Positions 23,427 to 35,001 of a stretch of DNA of 64,000 bases are shown one piece after another (the first letter of the stretch is position 1; each line of letters begins with the position of its first letter). The stretch is from Trichopria drosophilae (lineage: Eukaryota; Arthropoda; Insecta; Hymenoptera; Diapriidae): contig CM059582.1 in the NCBI GenBank assembly GCA_030407085.1, positions 74,900,001 to 74,964,000 of the forward strand. The letters run 5' to 3'. A model generated the notes under the pieces. It made no database searches and was not told the DNA's origin. It worked only from the letters and a program-made list of their open reading frames with translations. Both the position numbers and the translations under genes were made by a program.

Positions 23427-23736
23427 GGGTGCAATGGCAGCCACAGTCCCCCGGCCCAGGGACTTTCGCCGCTGCCAAACTAACCAACTTGACTGTGGGC
23501 CCCTGGCTGAGTGAGGCAGGGGCCCTCAAATCGGGCGCAGCCGAAGCCACTTGTCTCGGGTCCCTCGGGGCTGACCCTGTGCCCGTGGCCCACTGTCTGA
23601 ATGTATGGGCCGACCTGACAAACAGCGGGCCCCCTGAGGTTGTCTCGAGCTGTCCCAGGAACGACAACCTTCCCGAAGGAGGGACTAGCAGGCTCCACAC
23701 TTCCGCGGGGGAGAACGGAAGGGGCCCACACGCCCT

Positions 23737-25405
23737 CCCCCTCTGTGGGGGACTCTGCGACACAGGAGCTACCCGGTCGTTCGTCGGACCGAGGATTGCC
23801 GACGCACGTCGAGACTATATACGCAGCAACAGGATGACGGGGAGCGCCCCATTGTGTACTTGAGTCGTACCCTCACCGCCGCCGAGAAGAATTACTGGAC
23901 TACGGAGAAGGAGTGCTTGGCGGTGGTATGGGGCGTAAAGAAGCTCCGGGCATACCTGGAAGGTTATGCGTTTGAGGTCATAACCGACCACAGCCGCCTT
24001 CCGTGGCTGCGCAACCTAAGGGATCCAACGGGACGTCTAGCCCGCTGGGCCTTAGAGTTGCAGGGGTGGAACTTCACCATTCGTCATAAGAAAGGAGCGC
24101 TGCATCATGTCCCGGACGCCCTTTCCCGGAGGATTGAAGAGGACGTCGTAGCCATGCGAGTAGCCGCAGAGAAAGACGACTGGTACGAGAGGAGGAGAGA
24201 GTTGGTACGGGCGCATCCTGAGCGGTTCGACGAGTGGAGATTAGAGGAGGACGACTATATCACGCCCGATCCGTTCCGCTATTGGACCCGGTGCCAGGAG
24301 GGGAAAACCGCTGGAAGTTGGTGCTGCCGGTCGGATTGCGAGCACAAGCCCTCAGCAATGCGCATGAGGAGGCGCATGCCGGACACTATGGCGTCGAGAA
24401 GACGTATTGCCACCTAGCAGTAGAGCACTACTGGCCTGGCCTCCGATATGATGTGCAGCAATTTATCAGAGAGTGTCGCGACTGTCAAGTTCAGAAGACG
24501 ACGCAGGGCGGGCCACCAGGATTGATGGGTCAACGGATCATTGAAAAGCCGTGGACCGTTGTGTCCGCCGACATCATGGGCCCATTCCCGCCTAGCCGTG
24601 GACAGAATCGGTAAATCCTCGTGTTCACCGATATGTTCACCAGGTGGGTGGAGTTGAAAGCGCTGAGGACCGCCAACGGCAGGAGTATCGCTCGAGCATT
24701 CGAAGACTTGGTGCTATTCCGATGGGAGACGCCTTCATACCTCCTAACGGACAATGGGAAGGAATTCCGAAACGAGCTGATGGACAAGATGTTGTCGGCG
24801 TACGGAGTGCGATCGATTACTACGCCTCCGTACCATCCCCAGGCCAACCCGGTTGAGCGAGTGAACCGAACGATCAAAACTATGATCCGCACATTTGTAG
24901 GTGCCGATAATCGAGACTGGGACTTGCATACAGGGCCGTACAGGAGAGCACGAATGTGTCGCCGGCTTTCCTTAATATTGGCCCACAACCGTCCCCGGTC
25001 AAGAGTTTGAGGCGTGGATTGGAGGGGGAAGCGCCAGTGCTACGCATCGAGAATGAAGAATGGGAAGAACGTCTGAAACGTCTAAGTGCCCTACTGGATC
25101 TGGTACATCGGTTTCAAGACCGAGCGAGCGAGCGCCAGCGTCGACAATATAACCGCGGCAGATGTGACATTCGATTTCATGTCGGGGATCTAGTGTTGCG
25201 GCGAAATCACGTCCTGTCGTCGGGCGCGGATAGATTTACCGCGAAACTCGCGCCGCGATACGAGGGGCCGTTCCGCGTCGTAAACGTAATTTCTCCCGTC
25301 GTGTACGAGTTGGGCGGGGAAACTGGGCGAAGATTGACGAAAGTCCACGTTACGGACCTGAAGTGGTATGTTGCACCCCGCGGATCCCGTCGAGTCGAGA
25401 ATTAA
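23737..25405 (+). pseudogene. pol: Gypsy pol remnant: protease, RNase H, integrase (RT deleted)
   Basis: Protease active site C-D-T-G-A-T-R-S-F-V at ~23757. It is followed within ~70 nt by RNase H (23840-24150) with E-R-P-I-V-Y-L-S-R, E-K-E-C-L-A-V-V-W, T-D-H and D-A-L-S-R, so all of RT is missing. Integrase: H2C2 finger (H-x-H and C-R-D-C, 24370-24490), D in S-A-D-I-M-G-P near 24568, D in L-T-D-N-G-K-E-F, E in N-P-V-E-R-V-N-R. The C-terminal domain is at 25180-25370 with F-R-V-V-N-V and V-H-V-T-D-L-K. Breaks: frameshifts near 24300 and 24930 and a TAA at 24612-24614. Confidence 0.85.
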
Positions 25406-26655
25406 TTCCGTTCACAATTTTGTTACAGATGTGGAGATCAGCGACAGTGAGTCGGAGAGGAGGGAGGCGCCCCCCTACCAAGGGGAGTGGAGACCTCCGT
25501 TGTATGGCCCCGAAAGGGAGGAGGCCTTGATCGTGGAGGTGTCGACGAGAGAAAGGGGCACTTCACCGGCCGCAACAGGGGACCCCCGAGAGCAGTCGGG
25601 AAGAGTCCTCGCGGCCTTGATGACGGGGGTGCGCCTAGAGGAGGCGCCCACCCCGGACGAAAGCTGGGTCGTCCTGTAAGAGCCCGGACCCGACGACGTC
25701 CCTGTCGAAGTGCAGGTCGTTCCCCTCTGGTGTGAGGAAGAGGACCGCGGAATAGCGGCAGCGTCACCACGTCAACAGCCGGTGCCGAGGGATCGCCAGG
25801 GGGATCCTGTTTGGCGGGCTGCGGGAGCTGCCCAATGATGTCGAGCGAGATCCTCCTCCCGGGAAGTGCTTCAACTGCTGGCGCGAGAGGCACCTGTGGA
25901 AATCTTGCCCGGCCCCGCGGATTCGCCCATTTTGCGTGAACTGCGGGTTCTCGGGCTTGTCTATTTCCCGGTGCCCTCGATGAGCAGAGCGCTACCGGGA
26001 GTGGGTGAGTCACGGAGAGCGGGGCTCCTCGGCGACCCGCGTCGAGGATGAGGGGGCCAGCGCCCGGACCCGCCGACATCGATCGACCGATCGGAGGCGA
26101 CGGGGTCAGGGGACCCGCGAGGAGCCGCCAACCGAGGAGGAGAATTCCAGGGGGCGACCTGAATCCTATCAGGAACCCAGCCCTCGGGGAGAAGCAGCTG
26201 CCCCCGGGGAGAACGCGGGCCACGGCCAGGAAGCCAGTCCGCCCCGGCCGGAGGACCAGGCCCAGGAGAGGACAGAGGAGGACGCACTGAATACGGCCGA
26301 GCCATTGGTCACCCTGCTCCGCAGTTTGGAACCAACTGCCGCGGCCTTCGTTGCAGGACGGGTCGACGAGGGGACGCCCTCAGGTGGGCCCATCGGCTGG
26401 CGGGGCTGCTCCCCCCGCTGCAGAAGATGGTCGTCCTGAAGGCCAAGAGGGAAGCCTTGCGGAAGGAGTAATTCGCCAGTAAGTGGGGGAAGGTCGAGTC
26501 TCTCCCTTCCCTGCCCTCTTAGGAGGAGGTAAGTGTGGATTAGAAGGTGAGCGTGGAACGATCGCGACGATTCCTGGACAAACTCTTGATCCGAGATACG
26601 AGGCACGGTAATCCTAAGACGGGAGTTCAGAGTAATCCTGAGGTAGGAGGGGGGT
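25406..26655 (+). other. 3' region of the Gypsy element with a CCHC zinc knuckle
   Basis: GC-rich DNA between integrase and 3' LTR. One plus frame near 25855-25985 encodes a CCHC knuckle, C-F-N-C-W-R-E-R-H-L-W-K-S-C, then a second C-V-N-C-x9-C lacking the His. Around it are open frames rich in Pro, Arg, Gly and Glu (e.g. 26005-26439, 144 codons). This may be a separate nucleocapsid-like ORF, or gag 3' end from a related element; I cannot tell which. Confidence 0.45.
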
Positions 26656-27222
26656 TTGTAACGGGGCGTTACGTTGTCCAGGAGTCGTGCCGCCGTCGCG
26701 AGAGCGCGGAGTGATACATCAATTCGAATCGATCGATAATAGGATCGTTACAGGAACGAACGACCCCGAAAATGCCGGAGAGCGCCGCAGTTCAGTTCCG
26801 AGTAGACCTTCGAGTAGGAAGGATGTATAATAGCAAAACGTGTCGAGTAACCCCCCAAATTTCGAGCACCGCGTGAGTAGTCGAGGATTGGATCTGCGAG
26901 TTACGTCGTGCAAAGAGGGAAACGAACCGTACAATTGGAAACCCGAGGACGACGTCTGCCGTCAAACGAGGACGAGATCGGCCGGCAAGCGAAGACGAGC
27001 CCTGCCGTCTAACCCAGGACGAGACGGCCGTCGCACAGAGGACGAGATGCCAATTGTCGGGAGCGAGCAGGCGAAACGTCAAAAACTTGTGCACAACCAT
27101 TGTAAGTCGGCCGTGGGCCACCAACAAAATTTTATTATAATAAACCTGAGAGGACAAGAAGGCCCAATATCCTTTTTTTTAAATAAAATAAAGTAATTAT
27201 TATTATTACCGTTTCCTGCTAC
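26656..27222 (+). repeat. 3' LTR of Gypsy element
   Basis: Starts TGTAACGGGGCG and ends ..CTGCTACA (TG..CA). AATAAA-type signals are present near 27185. Shares ~95% of its first 120 bp with 19073-19195. Confidence 0.65.
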
Positions 27223-28969
27223 ACCCCTTTCGTAGCTTGTGCGGGCGGTGTGCGGTGCCGCCGTAGGGTATTTCGCGGTCCTCGTTTTCAGGCGCGGAAG
27301 GAGGCAGGAGCCGACCGCCTCTGGGCGAGTCGTGCCCTACCGGAGTTGCCAGCTAGCCAGGCTGAGCAAAAAAGTGTCGTCCACTTGGCGCGGAGTTATC
27401 ACGAGAAAACTACAAAGCCCGCTTCACGGGCGGTGGACGGTAAACCAAAAATGTTGGCTGCGAAAAAGCAGCCATTAGACTGCATTGCAATAAGTAAAAA
27501 CTGTTTTACATTTTGTGTAAAAATTCGTTTGACCCACCAAGTTTTTGCTTATCTTGTATGATTAGTTGCGAATTGCAAAAATTGTTTACAGTTTATGTAG
27601 AATCATTTTTTGGCAAAAATTTTGATACAGTAAAAATTCTACAATTTTGATCAAATCTTTATCAAATTTTTTCACTTGGGGGGGGGGGGTAATCTTAGAT
27701 TTCACGTTCTTAGAGTCTTAGTATGTGGATTTTGAATTATGCATTTTTTCCAGCAAAAGGGGGTATAATCTCGCGTGTTCAAAAATGCTTCAAATAATCG
27801 TTAGATTTTTTAAATAAATGATCTACTGTGATATTTTAGTATACATGCCTATTTTGATTATTCTCCGCTTACCTAATACTTTCGCGGTTTATTTTCGCAT
27901 ATAATACATCAAGTGGTGTTTAAAAGTGTTGAAAATAATTTCAAAGCGGAATTTTATATTTTTCTGTGTAGAAGTAGATGATTTTTACGAGTTTCCGAAT
28001 AGCCTCAATCAGTTTTCAAACCCAGTAATCCAAAATGCGTTCAGAAAAGATACAAAAGCATTCGTTTCATACGTTTTGAATCCATTTTATGTCACTGACG
28101 AATTCATGCTCATACGAAAATAAATTTCCGTAACAGTTTTAATTTATATGAATTCAATTATATCCAAAAATAATATGTACAAAAAAGAATTTGAGTTCAT
28201 TTGAATGCAAATATAATGTGTATTATTATTTGAACTTTTTGAATATATTCGAACCCAGAAATGTTTTAGTAATATTTTAATACAAAAATATGACTCCAAA
28301 TGTTTCCAAATGAATACATAAATAATAGTGTTGTTGGAACTACTAAAAATATGAATATAATTTAATCCATGATCGTGATTGGAAATATATTGTATTAATA
28401 CATATGATTCCATTTATAATTGACTCGGAAAAAGGCAACAGTCATGAATCCATCTGAATATGAAGGAAGATTGAAATAATCATTTTTTAATGCAATTGAA
28501 TCTATGAATAATAACAGTTAATTACCAGAATTAATAATCCATTTTAATACATAACTTAGCAAAATAATGCCTATTTTAATCAAAATGAATCTAAAATAAA
28601 TCATTAAAAGAATTTCCTGCAGATCTCTGGGTAAACATTTTGAAGTGTAATAACTATGTTCATTTATTTTGGACCAATTGACTATTTTTTGACTTTTCAG
28701 TAAGTGTACAAAGCAATTTTATTGGAATTTTATTACAGAATTTTATTGAGAAAATAAATATATTATTTTCAAAATTACGCATTATATCGTAAACGGAATG
28801 GGATACGTGAAATCTGGCGAAATTCATATTTTTGTATTAAAATATTAGTATTATAGTAAAATAATTTGCAAATATATATATGTATATGTAAAAAGAAAGT
28901 CCGTGCAAACGCATTGGTGAGCACGTAAATAAACTAACTACTATTAAATTATTAGTAAAGTATTTTTGG

Positions 28970-28974
<5 letters not shown>
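27223..28974. other. intergenic DNA
   Basis: 27230-27480 is GC-rich with a 103-codon frame of no recognised content; the rest is strongly AT-rich with a G11 run near 27680. The phrase TTTACAGTTTATGTAGAATC at ~27585 resembles TATACAGTTTATGTAGAATC at ~19033 just left of the Gypsy element. No gene supported. Confidence 0.45.

Positions 28975-29022
<48 letters not shown>
28975..29022. repeat. (TC)n microsatellite at the 5' edge of the LINE
   Basis: Near-perfect TC run with two ATC interruptions, directly before the LINE 5' UTR. Confidence 0.95.
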
Positions 29023-29386
29023 GCTTTTGGTGAGTACACGCATCACACCTGCTAAATTTCTGCTCCCGGTTCTTCGCAAATTTCTGATATGTATCTCTGT
29101 TTTCCGGAGTGGAAAGCTCTTCCAGAGGGTGCATAGACTGTGGACCAGCATATCGGTGCAATTGTTATCGATAATCGTCGCCTGTGCTCCACGGTGCGCC
29201 TTTTGGAAAAATTCAGAAAAATATTCTTTCCACAGTCTCGCCGGGCACGTGTCAACGGTAATTTTGAGGTACTGTCAAGCGCGCAAGTCAGCCGAAATCA
29301 CGTGGTCAATCATGTCAGCCGCCTGCTTCAAGTACTACCTGTCATTTTAACTGAGTCAAATCTCATCATCAAGGTACGTCAAACTG

Positions 29387-30463
29387 ATGCCAAAAATTAG
29401 AAGCGAAGTAAGCGGCAAATCTGAAAATAACGCTGCCGATAACGTAATCTGTGCGAAGTGTTACAAGCGCGTTGTTAATTTTATAAAATGTCCCTCGTGT
29501 AGCAAGTGTTTTCACGAGTCGTGTGGACGTATATACATACGTAATAAATCGGAGTCCGTGTGTTGTGTGCGTTCTCTACCACCCCTACTTCCCCCGCGCT
29601 CCTCAGTCATAAGTAACGCAGCCGCGTGTGAGTTACTCCTCCCCGCGCATCCTACTCCATCCTCTCTACCAAACCCCCCTCATAGTACATCGCTGGTCTT
29701 AGCGCCGTCGCGATTATTTTCGGCAATTCCCTCTCCTACGTACATATCAGACGTCTCGTCTGCCGTGGCTGCACGATCGTATTCCGACATGGAAACTAGT
29801 CAACAATTCGCGCAGATATTGAATGAAATAAAAGGACTTCGTTCTGAAATGGCGGTCGTCCGAGAAGACACGCAGGCTATTCGGAAAGATCTTTCCGAAT
29901 TAACGCTAGCTGTGCAACAAAATACGATCGCGTTCAATACATTGAAAGCCGATGTTGCATATATGAAACACGCAAATGCGCTCGCTCGACCAACGTCTGA
30001 TATTATTGTAACTGGTATACCCAATAGGTGTTCTTTATCGTATAACGATATTATGATTCGCGTACTGACCCATCTAAAATTGCCGGGTCTATTTAGTGAC
30101 ATCCTAAACATTCAAAAGATTGAAACAAATCGCTCATCGACTTCTTATTCTTGCGCAGTTAGTCAAGCTTTTTCCACACATCACTTTGCTATTAAAGCAC
30201 ATTTTAAGTCTGTTCAAACTCGTAATTACATCGTGGATACCAAGCGTAAGTTAGGGAAGATTACCGTACAGGAACTATTTCCTGAATTATCGGATGAGAC
30301 TAACTCGGATAAAACTGTCTTCGTCAATGAATTCCTGCCTACGTCTACTTATCAATTACTTAAAAAGGCTAAAATTGCGGCTAAAAACGCGGGTTTCAAA
30401 CGTGTATGGGCGAGAGATGGTAACGTTTTTGTACGCAAAGAGGAGGTATCCCCGAATTATTAA
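29387..30463 (+). CDS. LINE ORF1 with PHD-like finger and coiled coil
   Basis: Intact 358-aa ORF. Cys/His finger at ~22-62 (C-A-K-C ... C-P-S-C-S-K-C-F-H-E-S-C ... C-C), a Pro/Ser-rich linker (65-130), a predicted coiled coil at ~140-195 (E-I-K-G-L-R-S-E-M ... L-S-E-L-T-L-A-V), then a globular C-terminal domain (~200-355) of the type shared by CR1-like ORF1 proteins and baculovirus FP-like proteins. It would bind LINE RNA and help form the ribonucleoprotein. The ATG at 29387 precedes the finger closely. ORF2 starts within ~40 nt of its end. Confidence 0.8.
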   Translation: MPKIRSEVSGKSENNAADNVICAKCYKRVVNFIKCPSCSKCFHESCGRIYIRNKSESVCCVRSLPPLLPPRSSVISNAAACELLLPAHPTPSSLPNPPHSTSLVLAPSRLFSAIPSPTYISDVSSAVAARSYSDMETSQQFAQILNEIKGLRSEMAVVREDTQAIRKDLSELTLAVQQNTIAFNTLKADVAYMKHANALARPTSDIIVTGIPNRCSLSYNDIMIRVLTHLKLPGLFSDILNIQKIETNRSSTSYSCAVSQAFSTHHFAIKAHFKSVQTRNYIVDTKRKLGKITVQELFPELSDETNSDKTVFVNEFLPTSTYQLLKKAKIAAKNAGFKRVWARDGNVFVRKEEVSPNY

Positions 30464-30498
30464 TTGCGACCGAGCAAGATTTAAATAACATCGTCTGA

Positions 30499-33465
30499 CA
30501 ATCACTGCCTAGTCCATTAAACATTTGTAAAAACGTATCATCGTCAAATTCTTCGTCTATACTAAAAATTTCTTGTGTTAATATAAATTCGTTGCGATCA
30601 CATTTACATGATGTTGAAAATAAACTAGCCGATTGTTCGACACATATTTTGGCAGTTACAGACACCTGGGTGACACCTCGCATCGACTCATCATGTGTGG
30701 CTGTCAAAAATTACAACTTGGTTCGTAATGACCGGACAATTTTTGCGGATGGTCCGACGCGTTATATTCAAGGTGGAGGCGTCGCTTGTTTTCTCCACAA
30801 TTCATTATCATACAATGTATTAGAATGTTCTATGAATGATAATATAAATACCCCGGAGTATCTTTTTCTGGAGATCAGATCTTCCTCGAATAACATGTTA
30901 TTCATCGTCATGTATCGACGCCCCGAGGGTCAACTTTTTGCCGAATTTTTAGTTAAATTTAATTTCTATATAATAATAATAATAATAATAAATTGTCTTT
31001 ATTGGCCAATAAAATAATGAAACATATACAGATCAAGCAACCGTGTACATTGCCAAAAGGCGAGCCACAACTCAAAAAAGTTGTTTTACAGACTGACCTT
31101 ATGTTTTACAGACTGACCTCTATGTACCAAAACATAATTATTACAGGAGACTTAAATTGTAACTTGCTTGAAAATAAATTTGATTCTAAATATCTTAAAG
31201 ATTTTATCCATGATTATTCGCTTTTTTCCGTTCCGTTTGGACCAACACATTACTCTGGACTATCCTCGTCTCAACTTGATGTTGTAATTGTAGACTCTAT
31301 TGATAAGATCAAAAGTTTCTCTACATCATCTACCCCTTTTGCAGCTGGTCACTGTCTTATCACAATTAATTACAAATTTTCCGACCTAAATTGTACACCT
31401 CAGACTATCACCTTACGTAATTTCAAGCACTGTGATTTTTCAGCGTTAGATAGGGATCTTTTAGCACTGCTACAATTTAAGCTTCCGCAACTACTGTCAT
31501 CCGATCGCGATAACTGTGTAGCAAATTCTAAAAATAATGAATGTAAGAATAGTCTTAGTATTTTGTATGACTGTATTACTGAAGCCTTAAATAGACACGC
31601 GCCTTTTATTACGACGCGTATTTCGCATCGCTCTATTCCATGGCTTACGCGAGAATTGCGAGCTCGAATAAAGGAACGCGATAAATTATTTTTACGCGTG
31701 AAGCGAACGCGAAATCCACTTCTTCTTGAGCAATACCGGAGCATGCGTCGCGAAATTAAGAATGCACTAAAATCAGCCAAAAATTGCTACTTAGCCAACC
31801 TTGTACTCCGGCAAACGAGTCCAAGCAAACTATGGTCTTGTCTCCGGGGTCTGGGACTTGCAAATGTGACTTCGCAGTCTGCCCTCCCTCATTTTTCACC
31901 CATTGTGTTAAATCGCTATTTTGCAAAAGTATCCTCCTCCCATCCATCTTGTGATTCCATAACATTAAATGACATTATTCAGCGGCCATTACCAAATCCT
32001 CATCCATCATTTACCTTTTCCCCTTTAACCTGTCAGGAAGTCTTACTTAACCTTAATCGAGTCGTACAAACTTCGCGGGGGCTTAGTCCTGATCATCTTC
32101 CCCTTATGCATCTTAAATGTATGTTCTCAACTATAGCTCCGTACTTAACCGCCATTTATAATATATCGCTCACCACCGGTTATTTTCCGTCTGCATGGAA
32201 ATCATCGTTCATCATTCCACTTAAGAAAATTCCAAATCCACTAAGCCCCTCCGACACTCGCCCAATCACTAATCCTCCTCACCTTTCAAAAATTATCGAC
32301 TCCCTTGTCACTCAGCAAATCATTTCATACTTGGAGAAAAATCACTTTCTGCATCCCAGGCAATGCGGATTCCGTAGATTCCATAGCACTCAAACGGCCT
32401 TGCTGCATCTTATGGACAGTGTACGCTTAAGCATAGACCGTGGAGAAGTCACTATCCTTGTACTATTTGATTTTTCGAAAGCCTTCGACTCCCTGGACCA
32501 CACTGTAATTTTAACTTGTTTGCGTGATATAGGCTTCGAGGAATCAACGTTAAGATGGGTACACTCCTATTTAACAAATCGCTCGCATAAAATAGTCGAC
32601 CTCAATGGGATAACGTCCGAACCAGAATACATCACATCTGGTGTGCCCCAAGGTTCTAGCTTAGGACCTATATTGTTTATCATTGTGATCAACACGCTAT
32701 TCTCTAGGCTCCATTACTGTCGTGAAACAACCATTATTTTCACAGATGATACCCAATTTTATTTATCTACACCAATAAGTCGTCTAAGTGATACCATATC
32801 GAAGATAAATAGTGATATTGCCAAATTAGTAAGCTGGTCCCATGACTATGGGCTCACTTTGAACACCCGTAAAACACAGGCCATTAACAGTAAAGGATTT
32901 GGGAGTAATAATTACGTCTGATCTAAAATGGAATCGCCATGTTAATACCATTTCATCCAAAGTCCACAATGTTCTATATAGGTTAAAATATCGCGGTGCT
33001 TTTCTTCCCTCATCCATCAAGCTCTCACTAGTGAATGCCCTAGTTATTCCACATCTGGACTACGCATCTCTCGTCATTGGTGATACGACTGCATACCTTA
33101 ACACCAAATTGCAACGCCTTCAGAATGTAGCACTGAGGTATATATATCGTCTAAGGCGAGATGACAGACTGGCGCCGTATCGACAGAAAGCGAACTGGCT
33201 TACTATCGCGTCCAGAAGGTGATTCTTCCTTGGTAACCTAACTCATCAAATCATCACTACCTCACAGCCATCCTATTTGGCAGATAGGTTCATACCTATT
33301 AGTGCGGCTCTCCCCACCCCTCGTACCAACATCTACGCGCGCTCATTTTGGGTCACAGCAATAGAATTTTGGAACTCACTCCCACGTCATCTACATTTAC
33401 TTACCTCCTTCTCATCTTTTCGTCCCAATCTATTCATACATCTCTTCAGGGCAGAACAACGATAA
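30499..33465 (+). pseudogene. LINE ORF2: endonuclease and reverse transcriptase
   Basis: Endonuclease begins with C-V-N-I-N-S-L-R, then T-D-T-W, interrupted by a ~150-bp insertion (30967-31118), then I-I-I-T-G-D-L-N-C. RT has L-F-D-F-S-K-A-F-D, S-G-V-P-Q-G-S-S-L-G-P and F-T-D-D-T-Q (Thr where most LINEs have Ala). After K-T-Q-A-I near 32880 about 35 residues are missing and the frame shifts before V-K-D-L-G-V-I. TGA at 33220-33222 interrupts the C-terminal part, which ends at 33465 with the usual W-N-S-L-P motif. The open part 30993-32921 is 642 codons. Confidence 0.85.
30967..31118 (-). mobile_element. short insertion in LINE endonuclease, probable 5'-truncated LINE tail
   Basis: Read on the minus strand the segment ends in AATAAAGACAATTTATTATT with a (TTA)n tail, typical of LINE 3' ends. 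It splits otherwise contiguous endonuclease coding sequence. A ~21-bp direct repeat (TTTTACAGACTGACCT twice, ~31083-31120) lies at its right edge. Confidence 0.55.
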
Positions 33466-33763
33466 GGCACAAAATTATTTTCATCTACGATAAGAATTCA
33501 ACCATTCTTAATAGAATAAGGATAGAAGTAGTGTGAAATATATTTGTAGTTAGGAAAATTCGTTGTATGAAATTGTATAAGCGTGATTCGCAGTTTATTT
33601 TTCTGTATATATCTCTATTTTTTGTATGCGTGTTACATAACCATACTGCACAGACTGTAACTTGTACTGCATTTCGTCCATCCTGTCCGAAGCATTGTAA
33701 CGGCAGGATGTTAGTTTATTTGCCCACGGCTACCTGTGGCCAGGGCTTTAATAAAATTGTTTT

Positions 33764-33906
<143 letters not shown>

Positions 33907-34443
33907 AAACATATGCGCATACGCACACTATTCATTCTCACTCTTACATACAGTCGAATTTTCTAAATCGTGACGAATACATGTAAACACAAATCAGGTC
34001 TCTGCTTGCAGCCTCTTGAGAGATTGAACGTTAAAAATTTCTTTCACATATACTCTCTCTCTCACACACATATGCACACGTTTCATTGAAATCTTTCTCT
34101 CCCTCATTCTTACTTCTCCCTTACACTCTTAAACGTAGACATCGTGACTGCACCGTATACTCGTAAATTCGTATACTCAACTGTAAGAGAAGAGTTCGTT
34201 ACACCAACATACGAAGTATTTATTTACGTCAACTCCCCTCCATGCCTACCGAATGATCGAAACAATGGCGTCATTGATATTACCCGCAATGAAAACATTT
34301 CGTTGCGAACTTGAACCAGCGGTCAAAAATCTCTACCCTGTTCGCCAATATTTATGTTATCAATGAAAGATAACGTAAACGGAATGCGAGGTCTTCTTGG
34401 AACGAATAAAATAAATCTCACATTTAATCAACTCATGTTTATT
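33907..34443. other. intergenic DNA left of Maverick copy B
   Basis: CT- and CA-rich remnants, then unique sequence. The left terminal repeat of the Maverick may be here but was not matched to the right side. No gene seen. Confidence 0.4.
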
Positions 34444-35001
34444 TTAAAAATAGCAATTTTTAAATGTACATATTTGATTACATTTTGCACTGTATTGCCC
34501 GCCATAATTAAGAATACGATTAATACATATACCATTATTTTGTTTTTCACGACAATGTGATTTATGCAAAAACTCATTGTACCATTCACTTACAAAATAG
34601 TCGTTTTGTCTAGTGTCATTGGAGAAATTCTTATAAAAGTCATGTAAACTATAACCATTAGCCACCGTGTACAAAAACATAACGCAGTATTGGCCGCACA
34701 CAGAAAAAGTAAAACTTTGAAGATACTTGTCACTCCATCGTATCGTTTTACAGTTTCGTCGAAGGCGATGAATGTGATGTGCGATGAACGGCGGTGATCC
34801 ATAGCTGTCGAAGAAAATTCCGTTCCTAAACGCATCAACGTAGAAAGCGACCCAGTGCGAATCAGGTCTTGTCTGATCGTCCGTGTTCGCTATTATAGAT
34901 GCCGGTATCGTCCACACCCGTGGAATCAGATCCGACGGAAAGACGCCCTTTGTCGTACCCGGAATATAGTTTAGGGCGTGTAAGAGCTCTTTCAAGTTCA
35001 T
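34444..35001 (-). CDS. adenain-like cysteine protease
   Basis: Intact 185-aa ORF. Catalytic triad visible as H49 (S-H-W-V-A-F), D65 (F-F-D-S-Y-G) and C106 in C-G-Q-Y-C-V-M-F-L, the arrangement of adenovirus protease and its Maverick homologues. It would process capsid and core precursors during assembly. Its first ~139 nt overlap, in another frame, the end of the upstream unknown gene. One of the few undamaged copy B genes. Confidence 0.85.
   Translation of the reverse strand: MNLKELLHALNYIPGTTKGVFPSDLIPRVWTIPASIIANTDDQTRPDSHWVAFYVDAFRNGIFFDSYGSPPFIAHHIHRLRRNCKTIRWSDKYLQSFTFSVCGQYCVMFLYTVANGYSLHDFYKNFSNDTRQNDYFVSEWYNEFLHKSHCREKQNNGICINRILNYGGQYSAKCNQICTFKNCYF

Larger units (their letters stand above)
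22340..23736. other. GC-rich block foreign to the Gypsy element
   Basis: No Gypsy or other protein homology is recognised. It contains a C-run of 12 near 22930, two ~90-bp tandem repeats (23247-23426), a pair of ~55-bp direct repeats (23147-23200 and 23537-23592) and a tRNA-like fragment on the minus strand (22820-22870). Looks like inserted repetitive DNA. Confidence 0.5.
19073..27222 (+). mobile_element. Gypsy-type LTR retrotransposon, defective and chimeric
   Basis: LTR-like segments start TGTAACGGGGCG at 19073 and 26656. Between them are gag with SAP-like N-terminus, capsid and CCHC knuckle; a DTGA aspartic protease; RNase H; and integrase with H2C2 finger, DDE core and C-terminal domain. 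The reverse transcriptase domain is missing between protease (~23820) and RNase H. A ~1.4-kb GC-rich block (22340-23730) unrelated to Gypsy pol interrupts the gag-protease junction. Many stops and frameshifts: a dead element. Flanking target duplications are not evident. Confidence 0.85.

Noticed and set aside
25438..26606. Long antisense ORFs (up to 261 codons) in the Gypsy 3' region
   Set aside because: GC-rich shadow frames opposite the plus-strand zinc-knuckle region; Pro/Arg-rich composition typical of antisense GC-rich DNA.
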